Shown here: positions 23,101-31,544 of the stretch, in pieces
Position numbering within the stretch: the stretch's first letter is position 1
Layout of the letters: every line of letters starts with the position of its first letter
Assembly (NCBI RefSeq): GCF_020360975.1
Contig: NW_025408669.1
Span: 4,712,001-4,776,000 of the forward strand
Direction: 5' to 3'
Source: Hirsutella rhossiliensis
Taxonomy: Eukaryota > Ascomycota > Sordariomycetes > Hypocreales > Ophiocordycipitaceae
DNA length: 64,000 nt
Made by a program: the position numbers and the translations under genes
The notes under the pieces: generated by a model
Database searches by the model: none
Told to the model about the DNA's origin: nothing
Seen by the model: only the letters and a program-made list of their open reading frames with translations

Positions 23101-23830
23101 CACGCCTGTACCTGTCGCCCGGGTTACTTTTTCCGCAAAACACAATGCATTAGCCCTAGCCTGCGCCCCCGGCCGGTACCGCCACCCACTGTACCTGCCC
23201 TGCCAAATGGAAGGCATGGTTGACACCCCCCGACCGGGACCTCGTCCCTCCAACTCGATAATCTCTTGTTCCCTGGCCATCAACAAGTCGCCCACCCAAG
23301 TGCCGAAGGGATTATATCATCTGTCCATAATGCCACCGACTGCATTACATATGCCCCGGCCGCTACTACACTCCTCCGCCTGCTCCTCCGCCTGCTCCTC
23401 CGCCTGCTCCTCCGCCTCCTCCTCTGCCTTCCCTTTGTTCCCTTCTCCTTCTCTGGCCCGCCTGCCTCTCCGTCCGGCACCGGACTCGCTCTCTTGACCA
23501 TTACTTCCTCGCCACGTCCTAACACAGCCTCGAACTACCCCGTCGTCCAGCCCAGCCCGACCAAACGTTCATTCGCGCCCGAGCCCGATCACGTCGACTC
23601 TCACATTCCAGACGCCTCGCTGTGTCACCTTGCAGCCCCGGAACGGAACGTCACTTGCTCCTCTGTCTTGCTTTCGTCGCCCCGCCTAGGCTCATCGCCT
23701 GCTAAATCGACGGCCTCACCCCGCCTCGCATGGCTCGCCCGGGCTCCCCCGGCCGCCTCACTTGAGCTCAGTCGGAACCGCACACCTCCCGCCTCCTGAC
23801 TCTGCGGCGAGAAGAGGCCATCATTACAAC
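20107..23830. other. 3.7-kb stretch without a recognisable gene
   Basis: The region lies between the TIR element and the PH-domain gene. Many ORFs occur on all frames, as expected at this GC content, but none shows a known motif, exon-like joins or preferred start context. It contains GTACTGTAC-type motifs at 20692, 21324 and 22793 and a five-base CATCA tandem near 21060-21080. A 12-bp tandem repeat sits in the probable 5' leader of the PH-domain gene. The last few hundred bases are pyrimidine-rich and probably hold the promoter and leader of that gene. A short ORF beside the element (20135-20428) is discussed in the findings. Confidence 0.5.
23371..23418. repeat. 12-bp tandem repeat, four units
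   Basis: CTCCTCCGCCTG repeats four times with one change in the last unit, followed by a decayed CT-rich continuation. It lies about 410 bp upstream of the PH-domain start codon. Confidence 0.9.
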
Positions 23831-26176
23831 ATGGCCCATGACGATGTCCCTGACGTCCCTTCGAACCGACACTTCGTACCTGCCACCGATCCGGCTCTCG
23901 ACACTGACCCGGCCGCTCATGATGACCGGCGGCCCGCGTCCCGCCATAGTAAGCTCAACCGTCGGGAGTCGAGACTCGGCCTGAAGAGCATTTTCGGTCG
24001 CTCCAAGCCCGCAAAGGAGCTAGATCCCGTCCCGCGCACAGCCCATGGCCCGAGATCGACTCGCATTCGCGCGTCCATTGCCGAATTGGGACAATGGCCG
24101 CAGGCGCACCAGTCCGACGCCCTTCTTCCTCCGCTCGCCCCTTGGGATCATACGCCTGCCTCCCCGGCGTTGCCCCCGCCCGGCCCTCACGTCCCGACTT
24201 CGAAGCCGTTCAGGCAGCTCAAGACCGCCAACTGGTCGATGCCGCCGTTGTTCAAGGCATTTCCCCAGGCTGTTCGTCATGTCATTTTGCCAGCGGCAAC
24301 AATCTCGGCCGATGCCATTTTGCGCCTCAACGAAAAGAGGCAGGGCATGGGCTTGGCCGAAGAGGCTGCAGTCTCTGCTCAAGCCAATGGGCTCGGCAGT
24401 CGCGGCGAAAAGGACAAGGACAAGAAGAAGCACCGCCGCCTGGCGTCGGCATCGGCCGAGAGTCTGGAATGGACAACCAAGATTTTCGTCCTCGTCACCT
24501 CGGGTTATCTCTTGCAATATGCTGGAGACGGCCACTTCGACCGCATGCCCGAGAAGATCCTGCGTCTGGGCCCTTCGTCTGCCGCCTTTGCGACGGACGC
24601 GATCCCTGGCCGGCACTGGGTCGTGCGTGTTTCTTCAACCGCCGAAGCTGACGGCACTCCGGCGCCGGAGTCTCGCTCCTTGTTCTCCAAGCTGCCCTTT
24701 CGGATAGATAGGCGCAACACGTCAAACTTACTCATGGTATTCGAAAGCGCCGAAGTCATGGAAACTTGGATAACGGCGCTGCGGGGCGAGATTGAGAGGC
24801 TGGGCGGCAAGAAGAATCTGTCGGAGACGGGCAGGCCCAAGACGATGGAGAGCTCTCAGCCCTTCCCGGAACGGCACAGCAAGCGCGCTCTGATGGCGAA
24901 ATCACTGCCACGCCTCCGCAGCCCCGGCCCCAACCACCATGGCATCAATCATGCGACGGCGCCGCGCCTACGAGGGGCCAATAGCGGCGACGGCCCGAAC
25001 CAGATAATCGGCCCGGACGCCGTCGACGATGATTCTACATCCAATAGCGGCCTCTCCCAGGACGAGCGCCAATTGGACAATCTGCGTGAGCACTCCAATC
25101 GCCTGTCCCTCGGCTCGTCTGGCCAGCGGACCATGGTCACCTCTGCTGGCCCCTCTCCCGAGGCGTCGCCCACGCGAGAGCACCTTACTCCTCCGGCGGA
25201 CGAGATGCATGCCCGACCCGGCGAAGCTGCCGACGTGGTGGTGAAGCCGAGGCCCAACGCCTCCGACATCTCCATTCGACGGCAGTCGGTACAAGTCGCG
25301 GCACCATTCATCGACCCCGGCCAGCAGGACCAGGCGGAAATTCGGTCTCCTTCGGCTGCCGGGTTGATCCTTCGCAGCGACGGGGCCGTTTCCCCCCTTG
25401 GACTACACCCAACTCCCAATTTCAGCGTCCCGCACTCATCAAACCGGCGGTTTTCGCATACCAGGGCTTCCCCGGTTGAGGCTGAAAGCTCGCCCTCCCT
25501 CGAGCCTTCTCGGCTCGCAAGGGGAAAGCCTCCGCCAGCCTTGCGAGCTACTCGTACGCTGTCCATTGTGATGGACCAGCCGCCACTGCGGGAAGCCGGT
25601 CATCAACGACCGGTGACGGCGTACAGAGGCAACCAGTTACCGTCCCCTACCAAGTACATCAGCCACCAGCGACTTCGTTCGGCCTCTCGCGGCAGAGAAA
25701 GGGCGGGTAGCGTCGGCGCGAATTGGACACAGAACGGCTCGGCGACAAGGACGGGCCGTTCTGTGCCCCCGAGACGACGCCAGGAGCCAGTGGGCGGGCT
25801 CCGGTCGCCGCCGCTGACACCGCGGGACCACGACATGGACAGGTACCAATCTTCCTTCCTGGACCCCAGCACCCCGCAGAGCCGATCATACGGATCGCCT
25901 CACAGCACAGGGCTCGAGGGGGTAGACGACGAGTCACATGTCGCACACGAGGCCCGCAACCGGCGGTCTGTTGCGCCGGGTCGGGGGACACTGTCCAGCT
26001 CCCCGACAGGGCGCATCCATCCTCACGCCAGCAGCCCGTATCTCAAGGTGCAGATGACGGAGAAGGCGCTGCTCAACCGTAGGAGCATGCCACAGCTGAC
26101 GGAAGGGCCGCCGCCCGCACCGCCGCCAACACGCGCGTTGCCGCCTATTCCGCAAAACCTCGCGCTCAGAGCATGA
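23831..26176 (+). CDS. PH-domain protein with long disordered tail
   Basis: This uninterrupted ORF encodes 781 residues from an ATG in strong context (CAACATGGC). A longer in-frame extension upstream begins in non-conserved Ser/Pro-rich sequence and is less likely. The N-terminal segment has a basic motif (RRESRLGLKSIFGRSK) often seen in fungal signalling proteins. Residues about 215-325 read as a pleckstrin-homology domain: TKIFVLVTSGYLLQYAGDG opens the beta strands, and LMVFESAEVMETWITALRGE is the closing helix with the invariant Trp. The remaining 450 residues are Ser/Pro/Arg-rich and end in a PxxP-rich stretch (PPPAPPPTRALPPIPQN) that could bind SH3 domains. A membrane-associated adaptor at the cortex is plausible; no enzymatic domain is seen. 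Confidence 0.88.
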   Translation: MAHDDVPDVPSNRHFVPATDPALDTDPAAHDDRRPASRHSKLNRRESRLGLKSIFGRSKPAKELDPVPRTAHGPRSTRIRASIAELGQWPQAHQSDALLPPLAPWDHTPASPALPPPGPHVPTSKPFRQLKTANWSMPPLFKAFPQAVRHVILPAATISADAILRLNEKRQGMGLAEEAAVSAQANGLGSRGEKDKDKKKHRRLASASAESLEWTTKIFVLVTSGYLLQYAGDGHFDRMPEKILRLGPSSAAFATDAIPGRHWVVRVSSTAEADGTPAPESRSLFSKLPFRIDRRNTSNLLMVFESAEVMETWITALRGEIERLGGKKNLSETGRPKTMESSQPFPERHSKRALMAKSLPRLRSPGPNHHGINHATAPRLRGANSGDGPNQIIGPDAVDDDSTSNSGLSQDERQLDNLREHSNRLSLGSSGQRTMVTSAGPSPEASPTREHLTPPADEMHARPGEAADVVVKPRPNASDISIRRQSVQVAAPFIDPGQQDQAEIRSPSAAGLILRSDGAVSPLGLHPTPNFSVPHSSNRRFSHTRASPVEAESSPSLEPSRLARGKPPPALRATRTLSIVMDQPPLREAGHQRPVTAYRGNQLPSPTKYISHQRLRSASRGRERAGSVGANWTQNGSATRTGRSVPPRRRQEPVGGLRSPPLTPRDHDMDRYQSSFLDPSTPQSRSYGSPHSTGLEGVDDESHVAHEARNRRSVAPGRGTLSSSPTGRIHPHASSPYLKVQMTEKALLNRRSMPQLTEGPPPAPPPTRALPPIPQNLALRA

Positions 26177-27346
26177 TACTTGACGCACACTCTCGAATTT
26201 TCTCGGCGCCTTTGCCACCTTTTTCCATTGGGGCGTTGGTCTGCTTACGAGGAGGCTCCATCCTTCGTTTGTCGTCTCCCTTTGACACCGAGAGCCTCGT
26301 TGCGGCGTCTCTTGAAGATGCACCATCTCCATCCGCATGTCCTTGGATTGTATCATACCGCGGGCTTAGACAAGGGCCTCGCCGAGGCTTAGCCTTAGAG
26401 GAGGTCTCCGCCTCGTATGGCGATGGGGGGTGGCACCGTTTCTCCTTGGCTTTTGCTGATGTATGGTGAGGGAGCAGCAACCCCTGTGAGGCGATGGGTG
26501 GCTTCTGTTTGCGCGATACCCCGAGACGACTAGTCGAATCGTTTAGACTAGGGACTTGTCTCGATGACTTTACTTTGCACCGGCTTGCGGCAGCGTCGCA
26601 AGAGCTGTTTGAAATGGGCGGACAAATAGGCACGGATACCATGTAGATATCGAGTGCGCGGCAAAAAGATTGAGACACATTGCCAGCGGCTGCAAGTCGA
26701 TGACTAAATGGCCATTCCAGTGGCATGTGTCAGGCGAAACAAGGCCTTTGCATTGATTAGGCACGTTGCATCATCCCGTGGAAGCCGGCTTCGACAGTGT
26801 TGGAAAGGCTCGGCGAGCCTCTCCGTATAAATTGCCGTAGCGCTGCGACGGACGTCGGCTTGGTTTAATTGGCGGGACAATATATGGCCGTGGATTGGTT
26901 GGCTGCCGCGCCTGACCGCCCATGCTTTCCTCGGCGTCGTCACATCGCGCGACTCGGCCGACAATAGAGAGCGCGAACCACCGTTGTTTGACCGGCACGA
27001 ATCGGCACACTGTGAGGGGAATCCCTGGCTGCGAGCGCGAGATGCGGAACGCAAGACAACAAGCAGGGAGGGGGCGATCGATGGCTGTCCGCAGACGATC
27101 GGCGCCCGCGTTGGAATGATACCTGCCTCAAGCGACTCAAAGCCTGCGTCGACGAGGCCGTGCCAAGGCAGGCTGGATCGAGGACGCCACCCGTCGGGGA
27201 ATAAATAATCGACATATCAGGTACCATGGTGTCGCCCGGGGAAGTCTCGAGCGAACCAAACGGAAAAGGCCATTCTGAACTCGTTCTCTCTTGGCGCGCA
27301 TGCCGAAAGGCCTCCCATCCATCGGATCACCATCGGATCCGTCCCC
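26177..27346. promoter_or_regulatory. Intergenic region upstream of the AA12-like gene
   Basis: About 1.2 kb containing the 3' end of the PH-domain gene and the promoter of the secreted quinoprotein-like gene. ORFs on either strand (the longest 186 codons, antisense) show no recognisable protein. No repeat found. Confidence 0.5.
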
Positions 27347-28930
27347 ATGGCGCCCCCAAGAAGGTTGGCCCTGCTCGCGACGCTGGCCGCGGCGCTGTCG
27401 GTGGTGACGGCCTCGACGTACTGCCAGTACGAAAAGCCCGCGGCCAAGCTGGTGACGGCGCCGGGCGTCGAGTACAAGGTGCTGCTGGATGGCCTGTCAG
27501 ACCCGCGCGGCCTCGTTGTAGACACGGAGGGCAATTTGCTCCTGGTCGAGCGCGGTGGCGGCGGCAAGGGGGTGACGAGGGTGGTGCTCGATGATGGCCA
27601 TGGGGCCCATGTCTGTTTCAAGTCGAAATCACAGCTCGTTCCCGACTCCAAGGTGCGTGTCCGTCGGCTCCATCTTGTCGAGAAGCCTGCGCGTGTGAAC
27701 ACTGCCGTCAAGTCCACAGCTGACCACTCATATCAGCTCAAGCTCAACCATGCCATCGCTCTCTCCAAAGACGGCCGGACGCTCTTTGCGTCGTCGTTCT
27801 CGGATGTTTATGCTTGGAAGTACGACGCCGTCGAGGGCAAGGTCGGCCAGAGAAGACACGTCATCACGGGCATGAGGCAGGGCGGACACGCCACGCGCAC
27901 GCTTCTGATTCCAGAACTCAACCCCGACCTCCTTCTCGTCTCGCGCGGCTCCGACGGCAACGTCGACAAGGGCACGACGGACATGGATTCGGCGCGCAGC
28001 CAGATCCGCGTCTTTAAGCTCGACGAGCTCCTCAACGCCGACTACCCAGTGCAGTACTCGAGTGGGGCAGTCCTCGGGTGGGGACTCCGCAATAGCGTGG
28101 GCGTCACTCAGGATCCCTCGACGGGCAACATTGTAAGCCCCCGGCCTGTCCTCACCAGTACGCTGCGCTCCGGTAGAGAGAAGGTTGGGCTGACGAGGCG
28201 CGATGCGTGCGCAGTGGTCGGTTGAAAACTCGCTCGACGACATGAAGCGCAGGGGCAAGGACATCCACCAGTCTAACCCGGGCGAGGAGCTCAACTTTCA
28301 CGGACGGCCCGATGACACGTACAGCGACGTGTACGGCAAGAACTTTGGCTACCCGGTGTGCGTGACCATGTACGACAGCTCCAACGTGGGCCGTTATCCG
28401 GGCGGCGCCGAGACGGGCAAGCCGATGGTGGGCGACCACATGCCCAAGAACTGGACCGACGACTGGTGCCAACGGGAGACGGTGGCGCCGCGCATCACGT
28501 TTGAGTCACACCTTGCGCCGCTGGACATTAAGTTTCAGGACGACGGCTCGGCGGCGTACATTTCTTTTCATGGCAGCTGGTGAGTGTGGACCCCGAGGCA
28601 CATGTCTCTCGCACGGCAAGGGGCTGACGTGAATGTAGGAATCGGCAACCGGCAGCGGGATACCGCGTCAGCCGCGTGTCCTTTTCCGACGGCTTCCCCG
28701 TGCACGAGAGAAACAGCCGTGAGGCCGAGGAGAAGGTCATTTGGAACGCCGACGAGTCCGTGTGCCCCTCTGGATGCTTCCGGCCAGTGGGGCTGGCGAT
28801 GGGGAGGAGCGGCGAGAGACTGTTTGTGACGAGCGACGCAACGGGGGAGTTGATTGTGGTGACGGGCTTCAAGGGGGATTACGGACGGTCCCGTGGGAAG
28901 TCCAAGTCGCGGGGTGGACAGGGTTCATGA
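27347..28930 (+). CDS. Secreted glucose/sorbosone dehydrogenase-like beta-propeller (AA12-type)
   Basis: Four exons: 27347-27652, 27737-28132, 28215-28579 and 28639-28930, about 452 residues. The start gives a cleavable signal peptide (RLALLATLAAALSVVTAS). The first intron is 84 nt and in frame; removing it joins the exons as VPDSKLKLNHAIALSKDG, restoring a typical propeller blade. Later joins give PSTGNIWSVENSLDDM and SFHGSWNRQPAAGYRVSR. Family blocks include LSDPRGLVVDTEGNLLLVER, LLVSRGSDGNVD, NFGYPVC and FRPVGLAMGRSGERLFVTSD. This matches soluble PQQ-dependent glucose/sorbosone dehydrogenases, grouped in fungi as CAZy AA12. It would oxidise sugars outside the cell with PQQ and pass electrons to an acceptor. 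PQQ-ligand residues were not verified. Confidence 0.87.
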
Positions 28931-30018
28931 CCAACGACGACTTGTCCGTATCGTCGCTTTGGCGAGTATTGAGTTGTTTTCGGCGAGTTGGCGAGGGCGA
29001 AACGGGATTTCATGGACTAGGTATGATGTGGGATGCAAAGCAACAAGAGGCCAACTGTCGTTATAAAAGTGAGCCTAGATAGCTTTGATGTACGAATAAT
29101 GGCGCTGAATATGAGCGATTGTAAAGAGTTGGCACACCGCGTGTGGGTGTAAAAGCGTGGGTGGCGCGGGGCGAAAGGCGCCTCGGGGACGGACCGCCGA
29201 CGACGGTGACCTCGGCGATGGCCCCGGCCCCACTCGCCGGATCTCCACGTGACCTGTCGCGTTCCGTGTCTCGGCCCGAGGCGGGGCCGCGTACTGCGCA
29301 ACACACCGTGTCCGACGGCGCTACAGACGGCGGCCGTACAGTAGATATACAGTGTAAATAGCGGCGCTTTATTGTCTGGCTGGGCTGGCGGGCCAACAAT
29401 GGCTGACTTTGACCCGCAGAGTTAGCGTGCGTCTAGGCCCGGCCCTAACTCTTTACAGCGGACCCCGCCTAGCGACGACCATAATAAACGGCAGCTGCCA
29501 AGATGACGGTTGAATTACATGCATGGACTTCCTCAGTTTTAACCAAGGCAGTCCTTTGTAGGTAGTGAGTGCACATGCTTGCTTATCAGTGTGCAAAGTA
29601 CGACTAGAGAGGTACAATCGACATCTTACTGGAGATTAGATAGTCCCCCAGATAGTCCTCCCGCCTCTTCCCGCCGCCTCCCGCTGAGCGCCTCCTCTCC
29701 ACCAACCAACACCATAAAACAACAGCCGCCGCCCACCGGGGACGACGGGCGAGAACGACGGTCTCTCACTCTGCCTGCCCGGCCGACGCGGAACCCACAC
29801 ACTCTCACGCACGCACGCACCCAAGGCCCTGCAGAATGGACCGTTGAAGACCGCTGACGCGCGGGCCTTGGCTCCCCCGGGGGAGGTTTTCGTGCGACCG
29901 AGAAACGCGACGACGATATACATCTACCCTCTCCCCCTCTCTCTCTCTCTCTCTCTCGCGCGCGTCTTTACTATACCGCTCAAGACCCATACCGTCCCCC
30001 TTTCTCCGCCGGGACAGG
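28931..30018. promoter_or_regulatory. Intergenic region upstream of the proline-rich membrane protein
   Basis: About 1.1 kb. GTACAGTAG occurs at 29336, one of the GTAC motifs. A CT dinucleotide run at 29936-29957 lies in the probable 5' leader, and a short upstream ORF begins at ATG 29836 (three codons). No credible longer gene. Confidence 0.5.
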
Positions 30019-30891
30019 ATGCCCGCCCTCGCGCCGAAGCTCGACCCTGCCGGTGTGCGCGCGGCCCCCGACCCTCCATCCCCATCACCGCCGCCGCCGC
30101 CGCCACGAACATTCCGCCTTCAACAGCAGCAGCAGCAGCAACCAACCCCAGACGCCACCCACGCCGAGACGGCCGTCGTCCCTCTTGCCGCCCGCCAAAA
30201 CCCCCTCCCACCCGCCTCCTCGGAGAGCATCATCCCCGCCACCTACGGCTCGCTCTACGACTCCCCGCCGCCCGGCACCGTCGTCGCCATCGTCCTCGGC
30301 TCCGTCGCCGGCTTCCTGCTGCTCGTGCTGCTCGTCTACGCGGCCCTCGGCTTCGGCCCCGCCCGCCGCGGCACCACCGAGTCCGGGTCCGTCGTCCACG
30401 CCGCCCCGGCAAGCGTCTTCAGCCTCCGTTCCCGCTCCCGCTCCCGCCTCGCCGCCCCGGACCCCCACCACAAGCATCATCGTCGCCGCAGCAGCCGCCG
30501 CCGCTCCGCCCGCCGCGCGTCCGAGACGGTCGAGGTGCGCACCCGCGAGCACTTCGTCGTCGACCACGCCGCCGCGTCGCGCCCGCCCCCGCCGCCCGCC
30601 CCGAAGACTGCTGCCTCGGCTCCCCGCATGCCGCCCCCGCCGCCCCCGCCGGGCGTCGTCGTGGACGACGGCGACGACGAGGTGGTGGTCATCGAGGAGC
30701 ACAGCCCGCCCCCGCCTCGCAGGAAGAGCCGCAGGCACAGCGGCCGGAGCCGCCGCAGCGACGAGGAGGCGCGGCGCGGCGCCTATCGCGACATTGAGCC
30801 TGATCGCTTCGCCGGCGGCGATGCGCCGTTGCGTCATGTCAGGAGAGAGGGGAGCAGGCGGTATAGCCCGGACCACGGGAGGGGACATTGA
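30019..30891 (+). CDS. Proline-rich single-pass membrane protein, unknown function
   Basis: This intronless ORF encodes 290 residues. The N-terminus is Pro-rich with a seven-glutamine run, followed by IPATYGSLYDSPPPGTVVAI leading into one transmembrane helix (about 87-110). Next comes a strongly basic His/Arg/Ser tract (HHKHHRRRSSRRRSARR), then proline runs, an acidic patch (DDGDDEVVVIEEH) and another Arg/Ser segment. By charge, the C-terminal part is cytosolic. The layout (short ectodomain, helix, basic juxtamembrane, polyproline) resembles fungal wall-sensor-like or receptor-like small proteins, but no WSC or cysteine motif is present. Long overlapping ORFs in two other frames are compositional shadows. 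Confidence 0.72.
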   Translation: MPALAPKLDPAGVRAAPDPPSPSPPPPPPRTFRLQQQQQQQPTPDATHAETAVVPLAARQNPLPPASSESIIPATYGSLYDSPPPGTVVAIVLGSVAGFLLLVLLVYAALGFGPARRGTTESGSVVHAAPASVFSLRSRSRSRLAAPDPHHKHHRRRSSRRRSARRASETVEVRTREHFVVDHAAASRPPPPPAPKTAASAPRMPPPPPPPGVVVDDGDDEVVVIEEHSPPPPRRKSRRHSGRSRRSDEEARRGAYRDIEPDRFAGGDAPLRHVRREGSRRYSPDHGRGH

Positions 30892-31544
30892 CCGGCGTAC
30901 CCCCTCTCTCTTCAGGAATTCTGTGTCCCCTGTCTTGAAATCAGATTATCTCCAGCAAGCTCTCTCTGTCAGGCAATTTCTGGCCTTGGCGCCACGCCCC
31001 TCTCCCGACACTCCCCTTTCCTTTGCGCCTTTTCCTCTTTATCCTTTGTAATGAAGCGTCGAGAGAAGCGCGCTTGGCGTTGGAGGGCACAGGCAGCGGC
31101 GCCGACATGGGCGTGGATGCCCCGTGGACCACTTAGACGCATTCCGCGCGCCTGTTTCCTCTGATGGGGGAGGCAACAGAGTTGGCGGTGCGGTACGTGG
31201 AACGCCGGCAGGGGCTTGGCGAGACTACAGGATGAGGAGACGCTTGATGATGCACGCTGCTGTCCCGGTCCATTTCCAGCCAAAACATGCCCTTTCCACT
31301 CGTCAGCTCTCCCAGACCTGTCCCTCTCCCTGCATTGCCTCGCGAAAAATATTGAGCGCCCGCCGCCGCCTTGCTGCGCTGTCCTCTCCTCTTCCAGGGG
31401 TATACTGTACACGCTGTCCACGACAGGTTTCTTTCGTCGGCTTCGCCGCTCCGACCGACAAGACTGGGCTTCTCTATTACTCGAATTCATCCTCTTTACT
31501 CGTCTTCCTCGTGGCCCCCCCCTTTGCCTCGAGAACCCTCTGCT
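30892..31544. other. Intergenic, between convergent genes
   Basis: This is the shared 3' region of the membrane-protein gene and the Zn(II)2Cys6 factor. It contains TACTGTAC at 31403-31410. No credible ORF. Confidence 0.5.

Noticed and set aside
30085..30888. 267-codon ORF antisense to the proline-rich membrane protein, plus overlapping + strand frames
   Set aside because: All derive from the repetitive CCG/CGC composition. The chosen frame alone has a transmembrane helix and a good start.
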